Shown in pieces: positions 17,776 to 25,848 of a DNA stretch of 35,253 nucleotides. Both the position numbers and the translations under genes were made by a program. Position 1 is the stretch's first letter, and every line of letters starts with the position of its first letter. The notes under the pieces were generated by a model, which had not been told where the DNA came from, ran no database searches, and worked only from the letters and a program-made list of their open reading frames with translations. Source of the stretch: an uncultured Clostridia bacterium (lineage in GTDB: Bacteria > Bacillota > Clostridia > Christensenellales > CAG-917); NCBI GenBank assembly GCA_947589475.1, contig CANQBO010000020.1:1-35253 (forward strand), read 5' to 3'.

Positions 17776-17965
17776 CGTGGGCTTCTCGCCCACGCCTCGG
17801 CAAGGGTCTTAGACCCATGCACCCCAAGTAAAAAGATGCGAGCGACGGAATATTTTTCCGTCGCTCGCGTATTTTCGATATGGGTTTGCAAAGGGCAAAT
17901 CGCCCTTTGCCGAGGGCGCGGGGCGAGAAGCCCCGTATAGAGCGCATGAAGCGCGAGTACCCCCC
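17776..17965. repeat. Symmetrical double terminator-associated repeat between convergent genes
   Basis: The left half (17776-17830, plus orientation) reads GGGCTTCTCGCCCACGCC then CGGCAAGGGTC. The right half (about 17885-17965) is the same CG-rich module inverted: on the minus strand CGGGGCTTCTCGCCCCGCGC, CTCGGCAAAGGGCG. Both share the central hairpin at 17838-17868. Each half thus follows one of the convergent genes trkH and pfkA in that gene's own direction. A run of nine or ten C at about 17960 is notable. Confidence 0.7.
17838..17868. terminator. Bidirectional terminator between trkH and pfkA
   Basis: Perfect 13-bp arms GCGAGCGACGGAA (17838-17850) and TTCCGTCGCTCGC (17856-17868) with a 5-nt loop, AAAAA upstream and ATTTT downstream. 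Confidence 0.75.
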
Positions 17966-17980
17966 CCCCTACATGTAAAA

Positions 17981-18964
17981 TTATTTACTTATGACAATAG
18001 CAAGGTCATACAGCTTTTGGTCGAACTCTTTGGGGAGGCGGAGGGCTTCGATGACGGTGGTGTCATAGATGTCGCCGCCGCGCACTCCGACGACGCGTCC
18101 CGACTGTCCGCACTCGATGAGGTCGACGGCGCGCTGTGCCATACGCGCCGCGAGCACGCGGTCGGACATCGTGGGATTGCCTCCGCGTTGCATATAGCCG
18201 AGCGCCATATGGTTTACTCTGCGTCCCGTTTCCGCGGCGACTTTTTCGAGAAGCGCGTCCTTAAGGTGGTTTTGCCCTTCGGCGAGCAAGATTATCGTGG
18301 ACGTCTTGCCCTTGTCAAAGCCGCGTTTGACGCTCTTTGCGATCTCGTCCACATCTGCGGGCGCTTCGGGGACGATGACGTACTCGGCGCCGCCCGCGAC
18401 CGCGGAGTTGAGCGCGATGTTGCCGCTCATCCTGCCCATGACCTCGAGGATCATTATGCGGTCGTGCGAGGTTATCGTATCGCGCAACTTTAAAATGGCG
18501 TCGATGACGGTGTTGCAAGCGGTGTCGAAACCTATCGTGAAATCCGTGTAGCCCATATCGTTGTCTATGGTGCCCGGAATTCCGATGACCTTAAGGTCGG
18601 TGTTGACGTGCATATCCTGCACTCCGCGGAAAGAGCCGTCGCCGCCTATGACGATGAGGTTTTCGATGCCCTTGTCGAGAAGGTTGTTCACCGCCTTTTT
18701 CATGACGTCGAGGTCCTTGAACTCGGGACAGCGCGAGGAGCGCAAGATAGTGCCGCCCGCATGCACGCAATTCGAGACCGAACTGTACGGCATGGGGATT
18801 ATCTCGTTGTTGACCAGCCCCGAATAGCCGTGGCGCACGCCGTACATATCATAGCCGAGGTACAGCCCGTAACGCACGACGGTGCGGATGCAAGCGTTCA
18901 TGCCCGACGCGTCTCCGCCCGAAGTCAATACTGCAAGTTTTTTGCTTTTTGAAGGAATTGCCAT
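17981..18964 (-). CDS. pfkA: ATP-dependent 6-phosphofructokinase
   Basis: This cytosolic glycolytic enzyme phosphorylates fructose 6-phosphate to the 1,6-bisphosphate. It has 327 residues counted from the ATG at 18964, which follows TTGGGAGGC; an in-frame start 15 nt upstream would place the ribosome site inside the gene. Motifs: LTSGGDASGMN near the N-terminus, GGDGS at 107-111 and PGTIDND at 130-136 with the catalytic Asp, then EVMGRMSG. Gly in GGDGS and in PGTIDND indicates ATP rather than pyrophosphate as donor. It lies directly behind dnaE in the same direction, an order often seen in Clostridia. Confidence 0.95.
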   Translation of the reverse strand: MAIPSKSKKLAVLTSGGDASGMNACIRTVVRYGLYLGYDMYGVRHGYSGLVNNEIIPMPYSSVSNCVHAGGTILRSSRCPEFKDLDVMKKAVNNLLDKGIENLIVIGGDGSFRGVQDMHVNTDLKVIGIPGTIDNDMGYTDFTIGFDTACNTVIDAILKLRDTITSHDRIMILEVMGRMSGNIALNSAVAGGAEYVIVPEAPADVDEIAKSVKRGFDKGKTSTIILLAEGQNHLKDALLEKVAAETGRRVNHMALGYMQRGGNPTMSDRVLAARMAQRAVDLIECGQSGRVVGVRGGDIYDTTVIEALRLPKEFDQKLYDLAIVISK

Positions 18965-19053
18965 TTTTATGCCTCCCAAAAATATATTCTGTCATCTCGC
19001 CGCAAAACATACCGCGTTTTGCGGAAGTATTTCCGAATTTCCGCTTCGCCGAC

Positions 19054-22000
19054 TCAGTTTTTGTTGACGTATTTCACTCTGCCGACGCCCAAAAGCTCTC
19101 CCAGCCTCATGATAAGCTCGTCGTTGACGTTTACGGTCTCGGGGAATGCGAGCATCTTGCCCGTCTGCTTTATCTGCGCGTGGCAGGGAGTGCCTCCCGG
19201 ATAGAGCGCCAATACTTCGCGCACCATTTCCTTTTGCGCCGCGTTTTCTATGAGCACATACAGCGTGCCCTCGGGCTTGTCCGACTTTTTCTCCTCGCGC
19301 TCCGCGCCGTTACCGTCCTGCCAAAGCGACACGCTTTCCACCGCGATCTTCGGCTCGCTCTCATCGCTCAAGTCGATCTTGCCGCGCACCTTTATGGGGC
19401 GATCCGCGTCCAGCAAATACCCGTATTTCTCATATGTGCGAGAGTACATACTGAAAGCGATGGACCCCATCATATCTTCAAACCTGCCTATGGCAAACTT
19501 CTGCTGTTTTTTGGTGAGTTTGCGCTCGTATGACGCGACTATGCAGCCGAAAGTGACGTTTTTCCCGTTCAGACTCTCATCTACGGCCATATCGACGTTG
19601 CCGTCCTCGTCCGCTTGCTCGATGTACAGCATGCCCGCGTCGAAGTCGAACTCGTTGTTGTCGTCGTGATAGTCGTCGAGCGGATGCCCCGAGATGTACA
19701 TGCCCAGCACCTCTTTTTCAAAGGAGAGGCGTTGCGCTTTGCCGTATTCTTTGACCTCCTGATAGGGTATCTCGTCGTCCTCGATGAGGTCGTCGAAGAG
19801 AGACAACTGTCCCGACGACTTGTGCTTCATATCCACGGCGACGGTGTCCATTATGCGCTCGTAGGACGCCATAAGCGTAGCCCTCGTCTTGCCGAAGCAG
19901 TCCAGCGCGCCGCCTTTTATGAGGCTCTCGAGCATGCGCTTGTTTATCTGGCCGTTACAGCGGGTGAGAAGGTCGCGTATATCCTTGAATTCCCCGCCCC
20001 GTTCGCGCTCGTTGAGAATGTATTCCATAGCCTGCTCGCCCACGTTTTTTATGCCCATAAGTCCGTAGCGCACGTCGTCGCCGTCAATGGAGAACAGCTT
20101 TTCGGAGCGGTTTATGTCGGGCGGGAGCACTTTGACGCCCGTGCGGTGAAGATAGTTCATATAGTGTCTGACCTCATCCGCGTTGGTTATGCGGTTGTTG
20201 ACGACAGCCACGATGAAGTGCACGGGATAATACAGCTTCAGATATGCCGTTTGATAGGTCAGATAGGTGTACGCCGCCGCGTGCGACTTGTTGAAAGCGT
20301 ACGAGGCGAATTTCAAGATCTGGTCGAAAAGCTCGTTTGCGATGTCCTCGCTTATGCCGTTTGCGACAGCGCCCGGTATCTGCTTTTTTGTCTTATCGTC
20401 TTCGAGCACGCCTCCGTGCAGGAATATTTTGCGCTGTTCCTCGAGGACGTGCAACTTCTTTTTTGACACCGCGCGACGAAGTATGTCCGCGCCTCCGAAA
20501 GAGTAGCCGCACAACTTTTGCGCGATCTGCATGACCTGCTCCTGATACACGATACAGCCGTAAGTTTTTTCGAGTATGCTCTTGAGCTGAGGGTGCAGAT
20601 AGGTGACCGTCTCGGGGTGATGCTTGCCCTCGACGAATTTGTCTATGAATTGCATGGGGCCGGGACGGAACATGGATATGCCCGCTATGACGTCCTCGAG
20701 GCAGTCGGGCTGAAGTTGCGCCATAAAACGTTTCATGCCTCCCGATTCAAGCTGGAACACCGCCTCGCAATCTCCCGAAGATATAAGCTCGAAAACTTTG
20801 GGGTCCTCATAGCCGAGTTTGTGAAAGTCCAGCGATATGCCCTTGTCCTTCTTGATGAGCTTGAGCGCCTCGTCTATATCCGTGAGCGTCTTAAGCCCCA
20901 AAAAGTCCATCTTCAGAAGTCCCAAAGCCTCCACAATGTTCTTGTCGAACTGCGTCGTGACGACGGGACCGTTGCGCGAGAGCGCGCAGTAGTTGATTAT
21001 AGGCTCCTTGCAAATGACGACGCCCGCCGCGTGCATGGAGGTCTGTCTGGGCATGCCCTCGAGCTTTATCGCCATATCTATGACCTCTTTCGCCATGCCG
21101 CCCGCGTCGTAAATTTTTCTGAAATCCTCGCTGTAGCAGGCGGAACCTTCTGTGAGCACCTGCGTCAACAGCACCTTGCCTACGGGTATTTCTTTGACCC
21201 ACGCCGCCGCCTCGTTGTAGGGCACGTCCATAACGCGCGCGACGTCCTTCACGACAGCCTTTGCGCTCATCGTGGAGTACGCGATTATCTGCGACACCCT
21301 GTCCGCGCCGTACTTCTTTATGCAATAGTCTATGACTTCCTGTCGCCTGACGTAGCAAAAATCGACGTCGAAGTCGGGCATACTGACGCGCTCCTCGCTC
21401 AAGAAACGCTCGAAGAGAAGTTCATACCTTAGCGGGTCGATGTCCGTGATGCCTATAGAGTATGCGACTATACTTCCGCAACCGCTTCCTCTGCCCGGCC
21501 CCACGGGAATTCCCATGACCTGCGCCGCATGCACATAGTCCCAAACTATGAGGAAATAGCCGTCAAAACCGCAACGATGTATGACTCCCAACTCGTACTC
21601 GAGCCTGTCTTTTATCTCGTCCGTGATCTCGCCGTACTTGCGCGCCGCGCCTTCCCACGCGAGGTCGTGCAGATACTGTTCCTCGTTTCTGTCCCCCATC
21701 TCGTCGTTGGTGTAAGTAGGGATTATGGACTTGTGTTTGAGTATGAAATAGTCCCCGTCCACCTTGTCCGCGATCTCGCGCGTCGTGGCGATAGCCTCGG
21801 GACACCACTTGAAAAGCTCCGCCATCTCGTCGCCCGTCTTGAGGTAGTACTCTTCTTCGCCGAAGCGAGCGGAGCTTTCCTTGTCGTCCGACTTTTTGCA
21901 CCCCAAAGTGATGCACATCATCGTGTCCTGCATGTCCGCGTCCTGCTTTTCGATGTAGTGCACGTCGTTTGTGGCGACGACTTTTACGCCTATCTCGCGC

Positions 22001-22656
22001 GCGATACGTACGAGCGGGTTGAGCACAATTTTGTCCTCTTCCATGCCGTGGTCCTGAAGTTCGATGTAAAAATCGCCCTCGTCGAAGAGGTCGCGCATGC
22101 GTATGGCGTATGCCTTTGCTTCCTCATATCTGCCCTGCAACAAAAGCCGCGGTATCTTGCCCGCAAGACACGCGGACAGGCAAATTATGCCCTCGCTGTG
22201 TCCCTCGATATGCTGTAGGTCTATGCGCGGGCGCACGTAAAATCCGTCCGTAAAGGCGAGCGAACTCAGATACATCAAATTTTTGTAGCCTATTTCGTTT
22301 TTTGCAAGCAAAATGAGGTGATACCTTTCCTTCATCACCTCCGCCGTCTTGACGTACATATCCTCGGCGACGTAAAATTCCTGCCCTATGATGGGTTTTA
22401 TCCCCGCCTTCTTCATCGTCGCGACAAAGGTGTGCGCGCCGTACATGTTGCCATGATCCGTAATTGCGACTGCGTCCATGCCGCGCGCCTTTAGCGCCTC
22501 GGCAAGCGGATAGACAGTCTTTGTCTTGTCGGGGTCGCGCTTAGTCGGGTCGTTCTCGTCGCGAGCGTCGGGATCGGGCACCTGTTGGACGAGCCTTACC
22601 GCGCCGTCAAGCAAACTGTACTCCGTGTGTAAATGCAAATGTACAAAATCCGTCAT
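19054..22656 (-). CDS. dnaE: DNA polymerase III subunit alpha (DnaE type)
   Basis: The 1200-residue replicative polymerase subunit has an N-terminal PHP domain (HLHLHTEYSLLDG, AITDHGNMYG), a palm with the metal-binding PDFDVDF (427-433, Asp428 and Asp430) and the third Asp at KMDFLGL (Asp584), a C-terminal tandem HhH region and an OB fold (VRGKIDLSDE). The PHP metal residues look largely intact. Between LLDGAVRL and YPLAEALK there is an acidic, proline-rich insertion (about 24-48) absent from most DnaE proteins. The ATG follows GAGGAAA at 5 nt. The gene lies between whiA and pfkA in one direction. It is DnaE rather than PolC, since no proofreading exonuclease is inserted. Confidence 0.96.
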   Translation of the reverse strand: MTDFVHLHLHTEYSLLDGAVRLVQQVPDPDARDENDPTKRDPDKTKTVYPLAEALKARGMDAVAITDHGNMYGAHTFVATMKKAGIKPIIGQEFYVAEDMYVKTAEVMKERYHLILLAKNEIGYKNLMYLSSLAFTDGFYVRPRIDLQHIEGHSEGIICLSACLAGKIPRLLLQGRYEEAKAYAIRMRDLFDEGDFYIELQDHGMEEDKIVLNPLVRIAREIGVKVVATNDVHYIEKQDADMQDTMMCITLGCKKSDDKESSARFGEEEYYLKTGDEMAELFKWCPEAIATTREIADKVDGDYFILKHKSIIPTYTNDEMGDRNEEQYLHDLAWEGAARKYGEITDEIKDRLEYELGVIHRCGFDGYFLIVWDYVHAAQVMGIPVGPGRGSGCGSIVAYSIGITDIDPLRYELLFERFLSEERVSMPDFDVDFCYVRRQEVIDYCIKKYGADRVSQIIAYSTMSAKAVVKDVARVMDVPYNEAAAWVKEIPVGKVLLTQVLTEGSACYSEDFRKIYDAGGMAKEVIDMAIKLEGMPRQTSMHAAGVVICKEPIINYCALSRNGPVVTTQFDKNIVEALGLLKMDFLGLKTLTDIDEALKLIKKDKGISLDFHKLGYEDPKVFELISSGDCEAVFQLESGGMKRFMAQLQPDCLEDVIAGISMFRPGPMQFIDKFVEGKHHPETVTYLHPQLKSILEKTYGCIVYQEQVMQIAQKLCGYSFGGADILRRAVSKKKLHVLEEQRKIFLHGGVLEDDKTKKQIPGAVANGISEDIANELFDQILKFASYAFNKSHAAAYTYLTYQTAYLKLYYPVHFIVAVVNNRITNADEVRHYMNYLHRTGVKVLPPDINRSEKLFSIDGDDVRYGLMGIKNVGEQAMEYILNERERGGEFKDIRDLLTRCNGQINKRMLESLIKGGALDCFGKTRATLMASYERIMDTVAVDMKHKSSGQLSLFDDLIEDDEIPYQEVKEYGKAQRLSFEKEVLGMYISGHPLDDYHDDNNEFDFDAGMLYIEQADEDGNVDMAVDESLNGKNVTFGCIVASYERKLTKKQQKFAIGRFEDMMGSIAFSMYSRTYEKYGYLLDADRPIKVRGKIDLSDESEPKIAVESVSLWQDGNGAEREEKKSDKPEGTLYVLIENAAQKEMVREVLALYPGGTPCHAQIKQTGKMLAFPETVNVNDELIMRLGELLGVGRVKYVNKN

Positions 22657-22780
22657 CTTATTTCCTCATCTTCAAGGCGCGCCTTGCGCCCGACCGCCAC
22701 TCAAAAGCGGTCATCGTTTCCCTTATATTTTGAAGCGCTTGCCTCGTATGTCTTTCCCTCAAATATTTCTCTCGATTATC

Positions 22781-22806
22781 GCAGGAGCTTTCGGCGAAAC
22801 TCCTGC
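22781..22806 (-). other. Stem-loop in the whiA-dnaE spacer
   Basis: Arms GCAGGAG (22781-22787) and CTCCTGC (22800-22806), extended inward by TTTC / GAAA with one bulged base. No T-tract follows in the minus direction, so it is more likely a processing or leader structure than a terminator. A second weak hairpin with arms GACCGC / GCGGTC is at 22692-22712. Confidence 0.4.
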
Positions 22807-22838
22807 TTTCGTCCCGTCCCTATCCGCTTCCCGCGTCC

Positions 22839-23777
22839 TCAATCGTCGTCCTCGCACTCGTGAGCAAGCTCCACAAGTTTTCTGAGCCTATGGTTGAGAC
22901 AGCTCTTGCTCACCCCGAGTATTTGCGCAAGCTCGCTCAATGTGGCTTCGGGATACTGTACCCTCGCGTCCGCCGTCTGCTTCAGCGCGGGGCTCAATGC
23001 GTCAAATGCTCCGTCCGCGCTTTTCAGCCTTGCGATCGCCAAAATTTGCTTTGCCGAAGCCGTGACCGTCTTGTCGTAGTTTGCGGTCTCGCAGATTATG
23101 GAGCGGTTGAAGTCGTTGGCGCTCTCCCTGTCGTCGATTATGCCCTTCAGCGTGAGCGCGCTGTCGTTCAACCCGAGTTTTATCAGAATGTCGAGTATCT
23201 CGTCCTTATCCTTGACGTAAAGCAGGCGCTTTTCGCCGCGATCGCTCGCGCGGGTGTTTATGCGCATGTCGCTGAGCAGCTCCATTACATCGTCCGCCAA
23301 AACCTCGTCGTCAAATTGAAGCTCGAAGTGATATCCGCTCCTGCCGCCGTCGGGGACGTACACGCTTCCCGATGTGAGCATAAGCCCTTTGAAATAGGCA
23401 AGTCGGCAACACTCCTTTCTAAGCAGATCCTGCGGGACGCCCTCGATGAAGCCCTCAAGCCCGCTCTCGTCTCCGCGCATAAGCTCAAGTTCGATGAGCG
23501 CCTGTTTGCTGAATCCGCTTGCCATTCTCACCGTCGCTCCGCCCTTTTTTCTGTCGGGAATGATCTCTACATCCGTGGGATAGAGATCCTTTATCAATCC
23601 TACAATAGCAAGCGCGCGATCCGCGTCCTCCAGCGATATGGCGAGGTTCAGCCTCCCGCGCGAAAGCTCTATGCTTCCTCGAGTGCGCGCTACGGCGGAC
23701 AAAAACGCCTTCTCGCAACATATCTCGCTCGGCAAAACGTCGAGTATCTCTCGCCTTACGGTATCTTTGAAACTCAT
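22839..23777 (-). CDS. whiA: WhiA-family DNA-binding protein
   Basis: WhiA combines an inactive LAGLIDADG homing-endonuclease fold with a C-terminal helix-turn-helix and affects cell division, chromosome segregation or sporulation in Gram-positive bacteria. The protein has 312 residues from the ATG at 23777, which overlaps the upstream stop as ATGA; a GTG nine bases upstream is an alternative. The FLSAVARTRGSI and CCRLAYFKGLMLTSGSV segments mark the two LAGLIDADG-like halves. PEATLSELAQILGVSKSC (near 280-300) is the HTH. In most Firmicutes rapZ and yvcK lie just upstream; here a PHP phosphoesterase is directly coupled instead. Confidence 0.93.
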   Translation of the reverse strand: MSFKDTVRREILDVLPSEICCEKAFLSAVARTRGSIELSRGRLNLAISLEDADRALAIVGLIKDLYPTDVEIIPDRKKGGATVRMASGFSKQALIELELMRGDESGLEGFIEGVPQDLLRKECCRLAYFKGLMLTSGSVYVPDGGRSGYHFELQFDDEVLADDVMELLSDMRINTRASDRGEKRLLYVKDKDEILDILIKLGLNDSALTLKGIIDDRESANDFNRSIICETANYDKTVTASAKQILAIARLKSADGAFDALSPALKQTADARVQYPEATLSELAQILGVSKSCLNHRLRKLVELAHECEDDD

Positions 23778-24535
23778 CTCTTCCACCCCGATCTGTCCTT
23801 GAATGTGGGGACGTTGCCGTCAATTCCGTACACCCTGTCCAAAGGTATGTCGTGCTTTTTTATAAACGTCGCCACGTTGTCGAATTTCCCCACTCTGTTC
23901 GCCCTGTGCGCGTCGCTCCCCACCGTAAACTTTACGCCAGTCGCGACGATGTCGTCTATGCTCTCGTCAAGCCCGCGCGTGTCGAGGATATGCTTCTCGT
24001 TGAACTCGATGTAGACGTCGTTTGCGGCGCACGCCTCGGCGATCTTCACAAAGTCCGCGGGACAGCGGTGCCCTATGTGCGCGATTATGTCGACGGGATA
24101 TCTCTCTATCATCTTGAGATAGGCGGACGTGTTGACGTCGTACAACTTTTGCCGCGCCCTCTCGCTTGCAAATCCGTTTACAAGCAGAAACCTGCGGGAC
24201 TCGCTTTCAAACATCAGCGTCACAAACCTGTGAAAGCCCGCGATAAGCACGTCCGCGCGCCTTATCACTTCGTCGGGGACGTCAAGTTCGCCGTCCTCGG
24301 AAATTATGTTCGCCTCTATGCCCTGAAGCGCCTCAACGCCCTCTTGAGCGTCTATTTCGGCGCGCTGTGCCTCGAATTTCTCAAGCGTCTGGTGACACAT
24401 TATGCTGGAAAAGCTGTGGTCCGTGACCGCGATACGCTTAAGCCCGCGCTCCTTTGCCGCGCATACAAGCTCCGCCACGGTACAGTGCCCGTCGCTCGCA
24501 GTCGTATGCATGTGAAAATCGCTGTCGAATTTCAT
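23774..24535 (-). CDS. PHP-domain metal-dependent phosphoesterase (YcdX/HisK-like)
   Basis: The 253-residue protein covers one PHP domain. Metal ligands are visible in order: HMHT (His8, His10), TDH, the Glu of QGIEANI, GFH, AHIGH, EFNEK and the final SDAH. This full set fits the trinuclear-zinc YcdX-like branch. The substrate is unknown; histidinol phosphate or a small phosphorylated metabolite are possible by homology. The start at 24535 begins the conserved MKFDSDFHMHT and lies close behind GAGG; a site 30 nt upstream would add an untypical Arg/Gly leader. It has its own promoter and overlaps whiA by 4 nt. The murB - PHP - whiA order is common in Clostridia. Confidence 0.88.
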   Translation of the reverse strand: MKFDSDFHMHTTASDGHCTVAELVCAAKERGLKRIAVTDHSFSSIMCHQTLEKFEAQRAEIDAQEGVEALQGIEANIISEDGELDVPDEVIRRADVLIAGFHRFVTLMFESESRRFLLVNGFASERARQKLYDVNTSAYLKMIERYPVDIIAHIGHRCPADFVKIAEACAANDVYIEFNEKHILDTRGLDESIDDIVATGVKFTVGSDAHRANRVGKFDNVATFIKKHDIPLDRVYGIDGNVPTFKDRSGWKR

Positions 24536-24588
24536 TCCTCGGCTTCTCCCTGCCCGCGCTCCCAAATCGCAAGAAACGCTTATAGGTT

Positions 24589-24617
24589 ATTATAACATCT
24601 ATAATTTGAGTTCGCAA
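24589..24617 (-). promoter_or_regulatory. Promoter of the PHP gene - whiA - dnaE group
   Basis: On the minus strand TTGCGA (24612-24617), 17 nt, TATAAT (24589-24594), in the 140-bp gap behind murB. It would give a leader of about 45 nt. Confidence 0.65.
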
Positions 24618-24675
24618 TACAAGATTGCATTTTTCTAAGGCGTTGAAATCATTGGAAAAACGCTAGGACAGCTAA

Positions 24676-25704
24676 TTACTTTAACAACACAAATTCACGA
24701 GCGAGACGTATGGAAAATTTTTCGTATACCGCTTGCTCGGCGAGATCCGCAAGCGAGAGAAAGTCCCCCGCAGTCGCGCCGCCGAGGTTGACAATGAAAT
24801 TCGCGTGGAGGTCGGATATCATCGCGCCGCCCTTTCGCACGCCTTTGAGTCCGCACGCGTCGATAAGTCTGCCCGCGGGCAAGACCACAGTTTTTTCAAC
24901 ACACATGGCACTTTTGGGACTGTCCGCGACCGCATTTTCAATGCTGCTTTCATTTTTTTTGCCGTCCGTGACCGACTTTCCCATACTGCTTTCGTTTATG
25001 GGGCTGTCCGCGACAGGCGTTGCAAAAGCTGTTAGACCGCGCATATACGTCTCTTCCTCTCTCATTATGACGTTTTTAAATACGCTTCCGCAGGAGGGCT
25101 GTCCGGGTTGCTTTGCTCGCCGCCGCGCCAAAAACTCCGCCCTGAGCGACAAACTGTCCTCCGAACTCATGGGCAAAAGTTTGAGCGATCCGCCCAAAAT
25201 AACTCCCTGCTCTCCCCGCCTGTAGGCGAATTGCGGAATACGTCTTTCTATTGTCCACACGTCCGCGCTTTTTGACAATACTTCGACGCTTATCGCAAAG
25301 TCGGACATCTGACAGCCGAACGCGCCCGCGTTCATCCTTAGCGCCCCGCCCAACGTCGCGGGTACGCCTTCGAGGAATTCAAGCCCGCCTAAGCTCCGCG
25401 CCCTCGCTTCGCGCATAAGCCCCGCCACCGTGACGCCCGCCTCGAAGTGCGCGACACTGCCCTCAAATGTCAGTCCTCGCATATGTTTTGTACATACAAT
25501 GGGGGTATTAAGTTCGCCGTCCGCGAGCACGGTGTTGGAGCCGCCGCCCAAAATGTACGGACGCCGTCCCTCGCGCTCCAAATGGGACATAACTTCCGAA
25601 AACTCTTCACCGCTTCGCGGGAAAAATACGAGCGCCCTGCCGCCGCCCCCAAACGTCGTAAGTTCTCTCGCCCCGCACCACCTTGAAATATCGTTATTTA
25701 GCAC
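24676..25704 (-). CDS. murB: UDP-N-acetylenolpyruvoylglucosamine reductase MurB, with tandem-repeat insertion
   Basis: This FAD- and NADPH-dependent enzyme makes UDP-MurNAc in peptidoglycan synthesis. FAD-binding features are LGGGSNTVL (52-60) and the EFLEGVPATLGGALRMNAGAFG segment (109-130). The proton-donor Ser lies in CGSVFKN (Ser207) and the C-terminal catalytic Glu in the AREFVLLK tail (Glu337). It is a short type-II-like protein except for residues 212-275: between SVFKN and PAGRLIDACGLKG, where normally only a few residues lie, there are about 60, including three 14-residue tandem repeats (231-272). The frame stays open and all other motifs are intact. The GTG start has no ribosome site, and a TATACT box ends 5 nt upstream. 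Confidence 0.93.
   Translation of the reverse strand: MLNNDISRWCGARELTTFGGGGRALVFFPRSGEEFSEVMSHLEREGRRPYILGGGSNTVLADGELNTPIVCTKHMRGLTFEGSVAHFEAGVTVAGLMREARARSLGGLEFLEGVPATLGGALRMNAGAFGCQMSDFAISVEVLSKSADVWTIERRIPQFAYRRGEQGVILGGSLKLLPMSSEDSLSLRAEFLARRRAKQPGQPSCGSVFKNVIMREEETYMRGLTAFATPVADSPINESSMGKSVTDGKKNESSIENAVADSPKSAMCVEKTVVLPAGRLIDACGLKGVRKGGAMISDLHANFIVNLGGATAGDFLSLADLAEQAVYEKFSIRLAREFVLLK
24889..25014 (-). repeat. Three 42-bp tandem repeats inside murB
   Basis: The encoded 14-residue units are VADSPINESSMGKS, VTDGKKNESSIENA and VADSPKSAMCVEKT (residues 231-244, 245-258 and 259-272). The DNA shows matching phrases CTGTCCGCGAC and CCGTCCGTGAC and TGCTTTC every 42 bp. Confidence 0.85.
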
Positions 25705-25709
25705 AGAAA

Positions 25710-25715
25710 AGTATA
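25710..25715 (-). promoter_or_regulatory. -10 box of murB, likely leaderless
   Basis: TATACT on the minus strand ends 5 nt before the GTG start. The -35 region is poor. No Shine-Dalgarno is seen in the 15 nt before the start. Confidence 0.4.
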
Positions 25716-25848
25716 TTCTATTCGTGCAAATTGTATCACTTGAAAAATTAAAACGATTTTTAAGATTAGCTTGTACGAGTAATCAACGCAAACATATCCG
25801 AGCGCACTTAAACAAAAAGACCTGCGCTTTTACAAAAAAATATTATAA

